Assembly: GCF_000963005.1 (NCBI RefSeq) | Contig: NZ_JZHZ01000007.1 | Location: 3,070,056 to 3,134,055 of the forward strand | Length of the DNA stretch: 64,000 nt | Direction: 5' to 3' | Source: Xanthomonas sp. GPE 39 | GTDB taxonomy: Bacteria > Pseudomonadota > Gammaproteobacteria > Xanthomonadales > Xanthomonadaceae | Shown: positions 16,848-26,660 of the stretch, in pieces | How positions within the stretch are numbered: the stretch's first letter is position 1 | Layout of the letters: each line of letters opens with the position of its first letter | Position numbers and translations under genes: made by a program | The notes under the pieces: model-generated | The model's database searches: none | What the model saw: the letters and a program-made list of their open reading frames with translations, nothing else | What the model was told of the DNA's origin: nothing

Positions 16848-19562
16848 TCAGCCGGTGTTCTGCAAGCCCTGGGCAACGCCGTTGACACACGCCACCAGGG
16901 CGCGCAGCAGCTCCTCGTCCTCACCGTCGGTGGCACGCCAACGCTGCAGCAAGTCCACCTGCAGCACGCTGATCGGATCGATGTAGGGATTGCGCAGGCG
17001 GATCGATAGCGCCAGGCGCGGGTCGTGTTGCAACAGCGACGCCTGCCCGGTCAATGCTTTCACCCAATGTTTGGTCAACGCCAATTCGTCGCGGATGCGC
17101 GGGAAGAAGCGCGCGTGCAGCGGCCCGGCCAAGCGCGAGAACATGTCGGCGATGTTGAGGTCGCCCTTGGACAGGACCATGGCGATGTCATCGAGAAAGG
17201 TGCGGAAAAACGGCCAGTCGACGGCCATCGCGCGCAGTGCGGCTTCGTGCCCAGCCTCCACTGCGGCCTGCAGCCCGCTGCCGACTCCATACCAGCCCGG
17301 GATCACCGCGCGCGCCTGGCTCCAAGCGAACACCCACGGGATCGCACGCAGGTTGGACAGCGCCGCATCCTGACCGAGCCGCCGCGATGGACGCGACCCC
17401 AGGGTCATCCGTTCGATCACGTCGATCGGCGTCGCCAAGCGGAAATAGCGCATGAACTCGGGGTCGCCGACAAACTGGCGGTAGGCCTGACTGCTGTGCT
17501 CGGCCACCATCTCCATCACTGGACGCCACTGCGCTTCGCGCGCATCGACCGGGCGCGGGCGCAGGCTCGACAGCAGCACCGCGCCCGTCATCTGTTCCAG
17601 CGAACGCAGCGCCAGCGCACGGATGCCATATTTGCGGTGGATCACTTCGCCCTGCTCGGTCACCCGCAGTCGTCCATCGACACTACCGGGCGGCGCCGCC
17701 TCCAGCGCCCGCGTGGTCTTACCGCCACCGCGCACGATCGAGCCACCACGGCCATGGAAGAACGTCAGACGGATCCCCAGTTCGGCGGCGGCCTCCAACA
17801 ATTCCATCTGCGCGCGCTGCAGGCCCCAGCGCGAGGCGGCGATGCCGCCGTCCTTGCCACTGTCAGAGTATCCGAGCATCACCATCTGCACGTCGCCGCG
17901 CGCATCCAGGTGACGGCGGTAGACCGGATCGGCGAGCAGGTCGCGCAAGGTCGCGGTGCCGCCGCGCAGGTCGTCCACGGTTTCGAACAACGGCACGATA
18001 TCCAGCGGCACCGCGCCTGCCGCGTCGACCAGACCGCCACGACGCGCCAGCGCCAGCACGGTCAGCACGTCGGCGCGGTCGTGCGCCATCGAGATGATGT
18101 AGCTGCCCAGCGCGTCGGCACCGTGACGCGCACGCGCATCGGCAAGCGCGGCAAACACCGCGTCCAACCGCGCGTTGCCGGCATCGGCGCAGGCCGGCAA
18201 CGCGGCCTCGCCCCCCGCGTAGGGACCGAGCAGGCGCGCACGTTCGGCGGCCGGCAGCGTCTCCCACTCCTGCATTCCCAGCGCGGCGGCCACCGCACGC
18301 GCATGCACGCTGGATTCCTGACGCACGTCAAGGCGCGCCAAGTGGAAGCCGAAACTGCGCACACGCCACAGTAAGCGTCGCACCGCGAACCAACCCGCGT
18401 GCAGGCCCTTGTTCGCGCGCAGGCTGTCCAGGATCAATTGCAGGTCGTGTTCCAGTTCGCTCGGCGCGGCGTAGCCGCCCGGCGCATCGTCGAGCGTGGC
18501 GCGCAGCCGTGCCCGCATCAAGTCGTTGAGCAAGCGATAGGGCATGTCCGCATGACGTGGGCGCGAACGGGCGGCGGCCTGCGGCAGCAGTTGGCGGTAA
18601 CGTTCGAGTTGCTCCAGCAATGGCGCGCTGACCCCGACCAGGATGATCGACTGACTGAGCAGGCTGGCAAGTTGCCGCAGTTCTTTCAGGTAGCGCTCCA
18701 GCACCGCGCGGCGCTGCGCATCGAGGGTGGCGGTGATGGTGGTCGCGTCGACGTTGGGGTTGCCGTCCATGTCGCCGCCGACCCAGGTACCGAAGCGCAG
18801 CAGGCGCGGCAGGTGCAAGGCCTCGCCATAGGTCTGCTCGATTGCGTGCTCCAGGGTTTCATACATCACCGGAATCACCCGGTACAGCACCTGGGTCAGG
18901 TAGAAACCGACATGCTCGCGTTCGTCTTCCACGGTCGGCCGCACCGGCGAGGAGTCCGCGGTTTGCCACGCGGAGGTCAGCGCCATGCGCAAACGCGCAG
19001 CATCGGTGGCACGTTCGCCCGGCGTGCGCATGCCGTCGAGGTGATCGACCAGGCTGGCCACCATCAACTGCTCTTTCTCCAACAGCGCACGGCGGACGGC
19101 TTCGGTCGGATGCGCGGTGAACACCGGCTCCACATCCAGACGCGGCAGCCAATCGCCCAGCTCCTGCAAGCTCACGCCTTGCGCCTTGAGCCGGCGCAGG
19201 GCGTCTTGCAGGCCATCGGGCTGCGGCGTATCGACGCTGCTGCGCTGATAGTCGCGGCGGCGGCGGATGCGGTGTACTCGTTCGGCGATGTTGACGACCT
19301 GAAAATAGGTACTGAAGGCCCGTACCAGCGCTTCGGCCTCGCGTGGTGTGCGTCCGGAGAGGGATTCGCTGAGCAAGGACGCCGGTGCGTCGCGTTCGCG
19401 GCGCGCAATCGCCGCAGTGCGGATGCGTTCGACCTCGTCGAGGAAGTCGCCGGACACCTGTTCAGCGAGCAATTCGCCGACCAGGGCACCAAGGTGGCGC
19501 ACGTCGTCGCGTAGGGGAAGATCGGGCGTGGCGAAGACGATGTTGCTGCGGGACTCGTTCAT
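16848..19562 (-). CDS. ppc: Phosphoenolpyruvate carboxylase
   Basis: A 904-residue enzyme that carboxylates PEP to oxaloacetate to refill the TCA cycle. Conserved active-site motifs: [12 protein letters not shown] with the catalytic His, [30 protein letters not shown] and [16 protein letters not shown]; the C-terminus ends QGLQNTG, where the last residues carry the allosteric/catalytic tail. Length is normal. I placed the start at 19562 ([20 protein letters not shown]), matching the usual N-terminus; an ATG four codons earlier is the alternative. It is divergent from ahcY, which lies about 380 bases away, and no partner gene is co-transcribed. Confidence 0.97.
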   Translation of the reverse strand: MNESRSNIVFATPDLPLRDDVRHLGALVGELLAEQVSGDFLDEVERIRTAAIARRERDAPASLLSESLSGRTPREAEALVRAFSTYFQVVNIAERVHRIRRRRDYQRSSVDTPQPDGLQDALRRLKAQGVSLQELGDWLPRLDVEPVFTAHPTEAVRRALLEKEQLMVASLVDHLDGMRTPGERATDAARLRMALTSAWQTADSSPVRPTVEDEREHVGFYLTQVLYRVIPVMYETLEHAIEQTYGEALHLPRLLRFGTWVGGDMDGNPNVDATTITATLDAQRRAVLERYLKELRQLASLLSQSIILVGVSAPLLEQLERYRQLLPQAAARSRPRHADMPYRLLNDLMRARLRATLDDAPGGYAAPSELEHDLQLILDSLRANKGLHAGWFAVRRLLWRVRSFGFHLARLDVRQESSVHARAVAAALGMQEWETLPAAERARLLGPYAGGEAALPACADAGNARLDAVFAALADARARHGADALGSYIISMAHDRADVLTVLALARRGGLVDAAGAVPLDIVPLFETVDDLRGGTATLRDLLADPVYRRHLDARGDVQMVMLGYSDSGKDGGIAASRWGLQRAQMELLEAAAELGIRLTFFHGRGGSIVRGGGKTTRALEAAPPGSVDGRLRVTEQGEVIHRKYGIRALALRSLEQMTGAVLLSSLRPRPVDAREAQWRPVMEMVAEHSSQAYRQFVGDPEFMRYFRLATPIDVIERMTLGSRPSRRLGQDAALSNLRAIPWVFAWSQARAVIPGWYGVGSGLQAAVEAGHEAALRAMAVDWPFFRTFLDDIAMVLSKGDLNIADMFSRLAGPLHARFFPRIRDELALTKHWVKALTGQASLLQHDPRLALSIRLRNPYIDPISVLQVDLLQRWRATDGEDEELLRALVACVNGVAQGLQNTG

Positions 19563-19766
19563 CGGAAAACGCATGGCTCGGCGTGGGGGCGTGGCAAGCC
19601 TAACCGAAAACGATTACACGCCCTGTCAGCGGGCATAACGGTTGCAAAGCGAACAATTGCATCGACATGTGGCAATGCCTGCGACGCCGTCACCGGCGCG
19701 ACGGTCGCCGCCATGCGCGGCCGATGGCGGGATCGGCATGCGCGGCATCGCCGCTCAAGCGGCCCA

Positions 19767-19797
19767 TTCAAGTCCCTCCCCCGGCAGCCGCTATAAT
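19767..19797 (+). promoter_or_regulatory. Promoter of the ahcY riboswitch transcript
   Basis: A consensus -10 TATAAT sits at 19792-19797, 13 bases before the first riboswitch stem. A weak -35 (TTCAAG, 19767-19772) lies 19 bases upstream. Transcription would begin near 19804, just ahead of the aptamer, as expected for this riboswitch class. Confidence 0.65.
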
Positions 19798-19809
19798 TCA
19801 TTCCCCTCT

Positions 19810-19900
19810 GCCGAGGGGCGCTGCGACCGTGTCTAGACCGGAACTCCCGTGTGCAGACCCGGCCAGGCTCGGCGGACGGCATAAGCGACAACGGCGCCCG
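19810..19900 (+). promoter_or_regulatory. S-adenosylhomocysteine (SAH) riboswitch
   Basis: The aptamer core is visible: CCGAGGGGCGCTGCGACC at 19811-19828, the matching GGCCAGGCTCGG at 19861-19872 and ACGGCGCCC at 19891-19899. CCGAG pairs with CTCGG and GGGCGC with GCGCCC, as in the known SAH-binding ahcY motif. SAH riboswitches switch on expression when SAH accumulates. The ahcY ribosome-binding site lies about 28 bases after the aptamer. No separate terminator stem is obvious before the start, so control of translation initiation is more likely than attenuation. Confidence 0.92.
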
Positions 19901-19940
19901 GACTTCGCGAGTTTTCTCGCCATTGACCGGAGCATTATCG

Positions 19941-21386
19941 ATGAACGCTGTACGCAAGAACCTCTCTGCCACAGGCGACTACAAGGTCGCCGACATCACC
20001 CTCGCCGACTGGGGTCGTAAGGAACTGGACATCGCCGAGCACGAGATGCCCGGGCTGATGTCGATCCGCCGCCAGTACGCAGCGGCCAAGCCGCTGGCCG
20101 GCGTGCGCATCACCGGCTCGCTGCACATGACCATCCAGACGGCGGTGCTGATCGAGACGCTGAAGGATATCGGCGCTGACCTGCGCTGGGCCTCGTGCAA
20201 CATCTTCTCCACGCAGGACCACGCCGCCGCAGCGATTGCCGCCAGCGGCACCCCGGTCTTCGCCTGGAAAGGCGAAACCCTGGAGGAATATTGGGATTGC
20301 ACCCTCGACGCGCTGACCTTCACCCTGCCCGACGGCACCCAGACCGGTCCAGAACTGGTGGTGGACGACGGCGGTGACGTGACCCTGCTGATCCACAAGG
20401 GCTATGAGCTGGAAAACGGGTCCAAGTGGGTGGACGAACCGGCATCCTCGCACGAGGAGCAGGTAATCAAGCATCTGCTCAAGCGCGTGGCGGTGGAGCG
20501 CCCCGGCTACTGGACGCGCGTGGTCAAGGATTGGAAGGGCGTATCCGAAGAAACCACCACCGGCGTGCATCGCCTGTACCAGCTCGCCGAGGCCGGCACC
20601 CTGCTGGTGCCAGCAATCAACGTCAACGACTCGGTGACCAAGAGCAAGTTCGATAACCTCTACGGCTGCCGCGAATCGCTGGCCGATGGCCTCAAGCGCG
20701 CAATGGATGTGATGCTGGCCGGCAAGGTCGCCGTGGTCTGCGGCTACGGCGACGTCGGCAAGGGCTCGGCGCACAGCCTGCGCGCCTATGGCGCACGCGT
20801 CGTCGTCACCGAGATCGACCCGATCTGCGCATTGCAGGCGGCGATGGAAGGCTTCGAGGTCGCCACCATCGAAGACACCCTGGGCCGCGCCGACATCTAC
20901 GTCACCACCACCGGCAACAAGGACATCATCCGCATCGAGCACATGACGCAGATGAAGGACCAGGCCATCATCTGCAACATCGGGCACTTCGACAACGAAA
21001 TCCAGGTCGATGCGCTGTACACGCTGCCAGGCGTGCAGAAGATCAACATCAAGCCGCAGGTGGACAAGTTCGTGCTGCCCAACGGCAAGGCGATCTTCCT
21101 GCTGGCCGAAGGCCGCTTGGTGAATCTGGGCTGCGCCACCGGCCATCCCAGCTTCGTGATGTCCAACAGCTTCGCCAACCAGACCCTGGCGCAGATCGAC
21201 CTGTGGCACAACAAGGGCAGCTACGAAAAGCAGGTGTACCGGCTGCCGAAGAAACTCGACGAAGAAGTGGCGCGACTGCATCTGGAAAAGATCGGCGTGA
21301 AGCTGACCAAGCTGACCGAAGACCAGGCCGCGTATCTGGGTGTATCGATCGATGGCCCGTACAAGCCGGAGCATTACCGCTACTAA
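19941..21386 (+). CDS. ahcY: Adenosylhomocysteinase (SAH hydrolase)
   Basis: A 481-residue enzyme that splits SAH into adenosine and homocysteine and so relieves product inhibition of methyltransferases. It has [19 protein letters not shown], the substrate-binding [33 protein letters not shown], the NAD-binding [15 protein letters not shown], and the C-terminal KPEHYRY that reaches the partner subunit. The insert around [14 protein letters not shown] is the one typical of bacterial long forms. The ATG at 19941 follows CGGAG and lies just downstream of the SAH riboswitch, which also rules out the upstream in-frame start inside the aptamer. An intrinsic terminator follows. Confidence 0.98.
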   Translation: MNAVRKNLSATGDYKVADITLADWGRKELDIAEHEMPGLMSIRRQYAAAKPLAGVRITGSLHMTIQTAVLIETLKDIGADLRWASCNIFSTQDHAAAAIAASGTPVFAWKGETLEEYWDCTLDALTFTLPDGTQTGPELVVDDGGDVTLLIHKGYELENGSKWVDEPASSHEEQVIKHLLKRVAVERPGYWTRVVKDWKGVSEETTTGVHRLYQLAEAGTLLVPAINVNDSVTKSKFDNLYGCRESLADGLKRAMDVMLAGKVAVVCGYGDVGKGSAHSLRAYGARVVVTEIDPICALQAAMEGFEVATIEDTLGRADIYVTTTGNKDIIRIEHMTQMKDQAIICNIGHFDNEIQVDALYTLPGVQKINIKPQVDKFVLPNGKAIFLLAEGRLVNLGCATGHPSFVMSNSFANQTLAQIDLWHNKGSYEKQVYRLPKKLDEEVARLHLEKIGVKLTKLTEDQAAYLGVSIDGPYKPEHYRY

Positions 21387-21412
21387 GCATCGGACACACC
21401 AGTGTCATTGCA

Positions 21413-21442
21413 GATCGGGCGCCGCAGGGCGCCCGATCCGTT
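21413..21442 (+). terminator. Intrinsic terminator after ahcY
   Basis: GATCGGGCGCC and GGCGCCCGATC form a perfect 11-bp stem around GCAG, followed by CGTTTT. It lies 26 bases after the ahcY stop. Confidence 0.9.
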
Positions 21443-21574
21443 TTGGCCATGGACCTGTGCGCTTGTCACGCGCATCGCCATGTCACACACGCTTTAGGTG
21501 CACCTGTTGGACACCCACTGTCCAAGATCACACCGCCGCGCATCGCCCACGCCGGCCAGCACTTGCCGGTGTCG

Positions 21575-22333
21575 TTACGCCGATCCGGCCCGACGATAGA
21601 TCGAAATCTGCGAGCGTGCCCGCGCACCGATGGGCTGTTGCGTCCAATCCGACCAGCGCTCCTGTAGCTCCAGACCCGCCAGACGCGCCATCAAATCCAG
21701 TTCCGACGGCCACACATAGCGATAACGATCATTGAAGATGCGCGTGCCGGACTCTGTCATCAACACGATCCGTTGCTGCACCAGTTGCCGTACCGGATCG
21801 GCGCTGGAACACACCAACACCACCGGCGTCTCCCCTGACGCATCCAACGGCGGCACCTCCAACGCCGAAGAGACCTTGCCGCCAACCTGAAGCATGTCCG
21901 CAGGCGGCACCAAGGTCTGAATCACGAACACGCCCGCAGCAGACAAACGCTCGCGCACTGCGGCAAAGCAGCGTACTTGTTCGCTTTGCTCCAGCAGATA
22001 ACCGAACGAAAATACCGAATAGATCAGATCGAACACCCCGGCCACCGGGACATCGACGAAATTGTCACACACCAAGCGCACGCGCTCGGCGCCAGGCTTG
22101 GCACGCAGCCGGTCCAACATGCCCTGGGAATTGTCGATCCCGCACACCGTTGCGCCGCTGGCCGCAAGCGGCAAAGCGATACGGCCGGTACCGATCCCCA
22201 ATTCCAGCGCCGTTCCAGTCCTTACCAATGCAGACAGCGCTTGCACGCATTGCGACGTATTGGCCGAGGCCCACAACCCATCGCGCAGGCCGTCGTAGTA
22301 GTGCGCAATGCGGTCGTATGTATTCTCTGACAT
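21575..22333 (-). CDS. Class I SAM-dependent methyltransferase
   Basis: About 252 residues with a Rossmann methyltransferase core. Motif I is ALELGIGTGRIALPLAASG, motif II VCGIDNSQGMLDRLRAK, and motif IV FDLIYSVFSFGYLLEQ. The C-terminal half (TRIFNDRYRYVWPSELDLMA, LELQERWSDWT) resembles small-molecule methyltransferases such as those of sugar or natural-product tailoring, but the substrate is not identifiable. An ATG three codons upstream (22342) is an alternative start. It converges on ahcY, whose product removes the SAH this enzyme would make, and its nearest neighbours on the same strand are two sulfotransferases, so a shared tailoring role is conceivable. Confidence 0.85.
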   Translation of the reverse strand: MSENTYDRIAHYYDGLRDGLWASANTSQCVQALSALVRTGTALELGIGTGRIALPLAASGATVCGIDNSQGMLDRLRAKPGAERVRLVCDNFVDVPVAGVFDLIYSVFSFGYLLEQSEQVRCFAAVRERLSAAGVFVIQTLVPPADMLQVGGKVSSALEVPPLDASGETPVVLVCSSADPVRQLVQQRIVLMTESGTRIFNDRYRYVWPSELDLMARLAGLELQERWSDWTQQPIGARARSQISIYRRAGSA

Positions 22334-22464
22334 GGCGTGCATACCGTGGACTTTATAAGAAATTCAGGATGCGCTACGCCTAAGATTAACCAACAAAACA
22401 ACGACCTCGCCGCCGCGCTGCAAGCGCCCACTCGACAGCGACCGGCGAGGCATTGTTAGCCACG

Positions 22465-23391
22465 CTAAGCCACCATGCCAACATCCGCCCGAGCGCCATC
22501 GAGGCGTTTGCCTGTGGCTAGCCACTGTGCACACTCGGTGCCGAGCTCCGTCGCGGCACGCTGCAGGTAGGCAGTACTGACAGCCTCTGTCAGCACCTCA
22601 CGCCAGCGTCCATTGCAACCACGGTTGAAAAACGCACGACCATCGTCGCGCCAGAAACCAGCCCCCTGCGGCACATAGCGCGCCGCATGCTCACGCATGT
22701 AAGCGAGGCTGCAATGCTCCACCACGCGCTCGCAGCGCGAAGCGTCCAGGGGGATGTCCAGAAACGCGGCGATACGCCGCACCTGCGTCGGCAGGTCTTG
22801 CAATAGTTGGGCGTAATGCACCAGCAGGACATTGTGGTGATCGCGCAGGGCCCACCAAGAGCGCACCCCCTCCCAGAAAGGCCAGAGCGGCGCACCATCC
22901 TCGTGCAACCACTTTTGGAAATACGCATCGACCGGGCATGCAGGCGGCGGCATCACCTTCAACTTGCCGTCACTGTGAGACTGCGCATCCAGGCGTGCCT
23001 GCGCATCGGCGCTGACCGCACGCTGGTGATCGTACAAGCTCCAGACGATGTCACGGCCATCACGAGCAACGTAGAGATAACGCGCCTTCTCCGACAACAC
23101 CAGCGCATCGGCGGGAAGATGGGTCTTGATGAAGCGACGATGGGTTTGCTCGGCAAGTAGACGCTGTTTCGTCGCCTTATCCGGGTAGACCGAATCGAAC
23201 CAGGGAGAGATCTTGGATACTTCGACTTGCGCGTCGCCGCCGAAGATCAACTGAGCGACGATCTGCTGGACCCAGGTCGTTCCCGCCTTCGCGTAGCTGG
23301 CGATAACGATGTCATCCGAACGAAAAGAGAAATCGTTCCATACCGTGGAGTCGAAGAACCGATTGGGATATTCCCTTTGCTTTGAAGGCAT
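22465..23391 (-). CDS. Sulfotransferase, cytosolic/aryl type (Sulfotransfer_1)
   Basis: A 308-residue PAPS-dependent sulfotransferase. The 5'-phosphosulfate loop is IASYAKAGTTWVQQIVAQ near the N-terminus, the 3'-phosphate site is YLYVARDGRDIVWSLYDH, the catalytic-region THLPAD follows the Phe-Ile-Lys strand, and the C-terminal PAPS-binding loop is NRGCNGRWREVLT, a variant of the family's KGxxGDWKxxFT. The family sulfates alcohols, phenols and steroids, and occurs in bacterial natural-product pathways. The ATG at 23391 (MPSKQREYPN) is preferred over one eight codons earlier. It lies about 130 bases downstream of nothing co-directional except an AT-rich gap; a second, unrelated sulfotransferase follows upstream. 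Confidence 0.9.
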   Translation of the reverse strand: MPSKQREYPNRFFDSTVWNDFSFRSDDIVIASYAKAGTTWVQQIVAQLIFGGDAQVEVSKISPWFDSVYPDKATKQRLLAEQTHRRFIKTHLPADALVLSEKARYLYVARDGRDIVWSLYDHQRAVSADAQARLDAQSHSDGKLKVMPPPACPVDAYFQKWLHEDGAPLWPFWEGVRSWWALRDHHNVLLVHYAQLLQDLPTQVRRIAAFLDIPLDASRCERVVEHCSLAYMREHAARYVPQGAGFWRDDGRAFFNRGCNGRWREVLTEAVSTAYLQRAATELGTECAQWLATGKRLDGARADVGMVA

Positions 23392-23966
23392 GCTCACTCG
23401 GCATCCTTTTGGCAATTTTCTAGCGAGTAACGCGCATCATGCGGCATTTAAGTGCGCCATCAAGCACGCACTTATGGGTGATGTTAAATAAAATTTAAAT
23501 TTACCGACACCAACGCAAGAAGAATCTATCGCAAACTATATCTTGGCAGGCAACACAATCATCTTGAAACACATAGGAATCCCGCCAGAGCTGACAAAAC
23601 ACCCATGCTTCAACCGACTCTGCTAGCCTGCCAAGACTGGCCTTCATAGGCTACCGTCCGTGCGCATTCCGTTACTGCGTATAGATATAGGCAACCTTTC
23701 GCGGCCCGAACACGTTGAGAATCTTGCGAAAGACAATAGAAATTGCATTCTTGATTTTCATCACACTCACCTTTCGGAAATTTTTATATTGGTTGAAGAA
23801 GAACGATCAACCAATTTCAGGCTAGCAATCCGTCGCCGCCATATCAATCTCTTTTTTGACATCACCTTCACGCCAATGATGGATTTTCGATTAGAATCAC
23901 ACAATTATCCTAACCAGCCCTGAATTCAGCCACATTCATCCAAATAAATCATTCCAAATATATTCA
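23392..23966. other. AT-rich intergenic stretch between the two sulfotransferase genes
   Basis: About 575 bases, clearly richer in A and T than the flanks (for example ATGTTAAATAAAATTTAAAT near 23480). A short plus-strand frame at 23660-23923 starts with GTG, has no ribosome-binding site and no recognisable product. The base composition suggests foreign DNA. Confidence 0.45.
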
Positions 23967-24650
23967 TTAAAATAAATCCTTACGCAGGTAATCGAGATAA
24001 TCTCGCACGTGCTGCTCGCGCGCAGACACATCCTTAGGAAGGCGCAGGCCGCGTGTGAACCAACGCAAGCGCTGCCGCGCATGCAAGTGCGGATACGCAT
24101 GCGCTGGGACCGGCACACCAAGGAACGCACACAATGGCGCCCATCCTTGCTGGGAAGAGAACACCAGCAGCCGGTCTGCCGGCACAGTCTCGATGACCTG
24201 CTGGTTCCACCGCTTGAAATAATCGGTCATGAATACGCGGTCTTGGCTGCGACCGGCAAAGTGTTGCTTCAAGAACCTGCTGAACTCCTCTCCTTCAGGG
24301 CCCAAAAAGGTGCTCTTTTTACCTGGCACCAGAATGGTCTGGGTGACGGATTCGAACCAGCTCTCCGGATCGCGCACGGTCAGGATGACCTTCGCATCGG
24401 GATAGACCTCGATTAACTCACGCCAGTAGTAGCAGCCGGGATGGTCGGTCGTCGAGCGGTATCCAGCAAAGATCGCCGACCAATCCGCAGCGCCTCGCTC
24501 GGCCGCATTCCACAGCGGCAGCGCCTTGCGCATGGTCGCGGCAACTTCGGTCGCGTGGTAACACGGGCCGAATCCAAGATGCTCAAGCGCGAACTTCAAC
24601 GACAGCGTCCCGGTCCTACCCAAACCAGCGCCGATCACTTGCAACGACAT
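23967..24650 (-). CDS. Sulfotransferase family protein (Sulfotransfer_4-like)
   Basis: A 227-residue protein starting MSLQVIGAGLGRTGTLSLK, where GAGLGRTGTLSLK is the P-loop-like phosphosulfate site of the second bacterial/fungal sulfotransferase family. Further motifs are GFGPCYHATEV, DHPGCYYWRELIEVYPDAKV, ILTVRDPESWFESV (3'-phosphate site) and LLVFSSQQGWAPLCAFLGVPVP. This family is only distantly related to the sulfotransferase encoded at 22465-23391, so the pair is not a simple duplication. The ATG at 24650 follows AGGAG at normal distance. Substrate unknown; neighbours point to small-molecule or surface-glycan modification at most. Confidence 0.85.
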   Translation of the reverse strand: MSLQVIGAGLGRTGTLSLKFALEHLGFGPCYHATEVAATMRKALPLWNAAERGAADWSAIFAGYRSTTDHPGCYYWRELIEVYPDAKVILTVRDPESWFESVTQTILVPGKKSTFLGPEGEEFSRFLKQHFAGRSQDRVFMTDYFKRWNQQVIETVPADRLLVFSSQQGWAPLCAFLGVPVPAHAYPHLHARQRLRWFTRGLRLPKDVSAREQHVRDYLDYLRKDLF

Positions 24651-24874
24651 GGGTTCTGCTCCTGTCCAATCTCGACAGGCGGAAACTACCACACCCGAAT
24701 TATCTGCTGACGGGCACTTTGGACTGGGCACATATTCAAACGCGTGCAATACGCATGCTGTATTTAGCGCAGATGTTGCGCAGATGTAACGCGCATCGGC
24801 ACGCTGCGCGCGAGACGACAATGCAGCACGACGACATCGGGCCTACGCGCAAACCGATGCGACAGGGCACAGCG

Positions 24875-25657
24875 CTACAGCGTGAAATTACGCTTAATGG
24901 TGAATGTCCAGGCACCGTCGATCGGATTGGAGACATGGATCCGGCCGCTTCCATCCGGCACACCCGTGCTGTAATGCCGATATACGCCTGCGCTGTTCCA
25001 GGCACGCGCATAGGCCAAGCTAAACTCGGTGCCGTGCCATATGTGGCTCAGGCCTACACGCGCATCGGTCCAACTGTAATCGGCAAAATTACGGATGTGC
25101 TGGCGTCCAGCATGGACACTCGCCAGCCAGGACGGCACCACTTCATAGCTGGCATCCAACGCCAGATAACCCGACCCACGCGAGTGCTGCCCTCCACCGA
25201 GCCCCAACGAGGCGCTGTTGTAGCCTACATAATCGCGCGTCCATGTACTGGCATAGGACAGCTCGATGGTGCGCCAGTGTGCGGCGACAACTACATCACC
25301 ATAGTCGTAGTGGGTACCACTGACGGTAATCAGCGCGCCCGGATACGCGTAATGGTAGATGCCGGAACGCCAGCCCCAATCGCCAAGATTGGCTGCATAA
25401 CCGGCGTACACATCCCACTCGATGTGGCCACCTTCGATGAAATACGGGCTCACTCCCGAGGCCCAAGTGCCTGCATACCAACCGCTGTCAGCGACGACGT
25501 CCAGCCCACCCTGTAATACCGGCTTGCCCCAACTTTGCTCGAATCCACGCGAAACGTAGTTCGAAGTGACCGACACGTTAGCGGTGCCGCTGGCGGCCCA
25601 CGCAGGCACCGCACCACTCAGCAGCATCGCCGCCAGCAATCTGAACTGTGCATTCAC
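24875..25657 (-). CDS. TorF-family putative porin / outer-membrane protein
   Basis: About 260 residues. A signal peptide (ending VPAWA) is followed by NVSVTSNYVSRGFEQSWGKP, LQGGLDVVADSGWYAGTWAS and further alternating beta strands, the pattern of the TorF/TIGR02001 outer-membrane family, ending with a C-terminal aromatic-Thr-Leu strand (FTIKRNFTL). Family function is poorly defined; members are called putative porins. The start is a GTG at 25657 with GGAG upstream; it overlaps the stop of the preceding gene (GTGA), so translation is coupled to that gene. Confidence 0.8.
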   Translation of the reverse strand: MNAQFRLLAAMLLSGAVPAWAASGTANVSVTSNYVSRGFEQSWGKPVLQGGLDVVADSGWYAGTWASGVSPYFIEGGHIEWDVYAGYAANLGDWGWRSGIYHYAYPGALITVSGTHYDYGDVVVAAHWRTIELSYASTWTRDYVGYNSASLGLGGGQHSRGSGYLALDASYEVVPSWLASVHAGRQHIRNFADYSWTDARVGLSHIWHGTEFSLAYARAWNSAGVYRHYSTGVPDGSGRIHVSNPIDGAWTFTIKRNFTL

Positions 25658-26049
25658 GACACCATCTCCAGCGACGTATGGCCCGGCTCGCCCACGCCAG
25701 CGGCAAGCTGTTGCGCCGACCACTTGAACAAGGCCGCTGCGCGCTGCCATTGCAGCGCCTGCTCCGCCATCGGTGCGCGAGTTGGACCAGAGGACTCGAT
25801 GACGTCACTGTCTTGCGGTGAAACAGCGGCGACCTCGCGCACGATGCCAGCGGCATGGCGCACGCTGGATAACGTCTGCAGTGCGTAACTGCTGCGACTG
25901 CTCATCGCGATGATGGCATTGACCTGGGCAGCGGACATATCGCTCGCACGCTTGAACTCGTGCGAGCGAAGTTGCGCTTCAAATCCGGACAGGTCGATAT
26001 TGCTGCCAGACGTGGAGGACAGAACATCGTGGCGACGGCGATCAGTCAT
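25654..26049 (-). CDS. Hypothetical protein, translationally coupled to the TorF-like gene
   Basis: About 131 residues starting MTDRRRHDVLSSTSG (two adjacent ATGs at 26052 and 26049). It has no signal peptide and no membrane segment; several stretches look alpha-helical (FEAQLRSHEFKRASDMSAAQ, AEQALQWQRAAALFKWSAQQ). I do not recognise the family. The GTGA overlap with the downstream TorF-like gene is the main evidence that it is real. Its upstream region is decayed IS and repeat sequence, so it may be the surviving 3' gene of a larger cluster. Confidence 0.5.
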   Translation of the reverse strand: MTDRRRHDVLSSTSGSNIDLSGFEAQLRSHEFKRASDMSAAQVNAIIAMSSRSSYALQTLSSVRHAAGIVREVAAVSPQDSDVIESSGPTRAPMAEQALQWQRAAALFKWSAQQLAAGVGEPGHTSLEMVS

Positions 26050-26254
26050 CATCACAGCCAGACCACCGCAGAAAAACACGAGCAGACCCGTGCATCACAT
26101 CCCTCCGGTGACGTCGCCGCCTCGGCAACGGTGTGGCAATCCAATGGAATGCGAAACATAGTGATTTCCTGAAAGTGGTGAAGCGCAGTCGTTGCAACCT
26201 GGAACACAGACGGACGCTATCGCGCGAAAAGACGCTCCACTGGAATGGGAACGC

Positions 26255-26403
26255 AAGCGCGCTGCATCCTTCTGATCGACCCAACCTGCATACCGAACAC
26301 ATCGCCGCACGGTGAACGCCTCATCTGCCCTCATGGAAGGGCACGACAAACAAACGACGTTCCGTTCGTGATGAGCGAATACGTGCGAACCGAATCTGCT
26401 CTG
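26255..26403 (+). repeat. Dispersed repeat R2, copy a
   Basis: About 150 bases, matched by bases 28320-28477 in the same orientation. The best part (26321-26403) aligns without gaps at roughly three quarters identity by eye, sharing TCATGGAAG, GCACGACAA and TCGTGATGAGC. No protein is conserved between the two copies. Confidence 0.6.
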
Positions 26404-26660
26404 GTTCAGCCACTATCGTCCGCGTAGCGGAAAACTTGAACGCAAGGCACACGCTATCGCCCAGCGATGTGTCCTTGTGAAAGAGACATTCATCTCATTC
26501 AAAGAATCTGTACGTCTCGATGAAACGCAGATACCTGGCCTAAACGAGTCACTGAAAAGCCTTATCTTCGACAGGCTGAGCAGGACAAATAAACAGACCA
26601 TTGGATGCGTGAAAGCGTCGGTCAGATTAGCGGATCTATTGACCTGCATGGATGGCTGTC

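Noticed and set aside
23660-23923. An 87-codon GTG-started frame in the AT-rich gap between the sulfotransferase genes
   Set aside because: No ribosome-binding site, no recognisable domain, and no coupling to a neighbour.
24345-24365. A GGATTCGAACC-like string resembling the T-loop of a tRNA
   Set aside because: It falls inside the sulfotransferase coding frame and no acceptor stem or anticodon arm can be folded around it.
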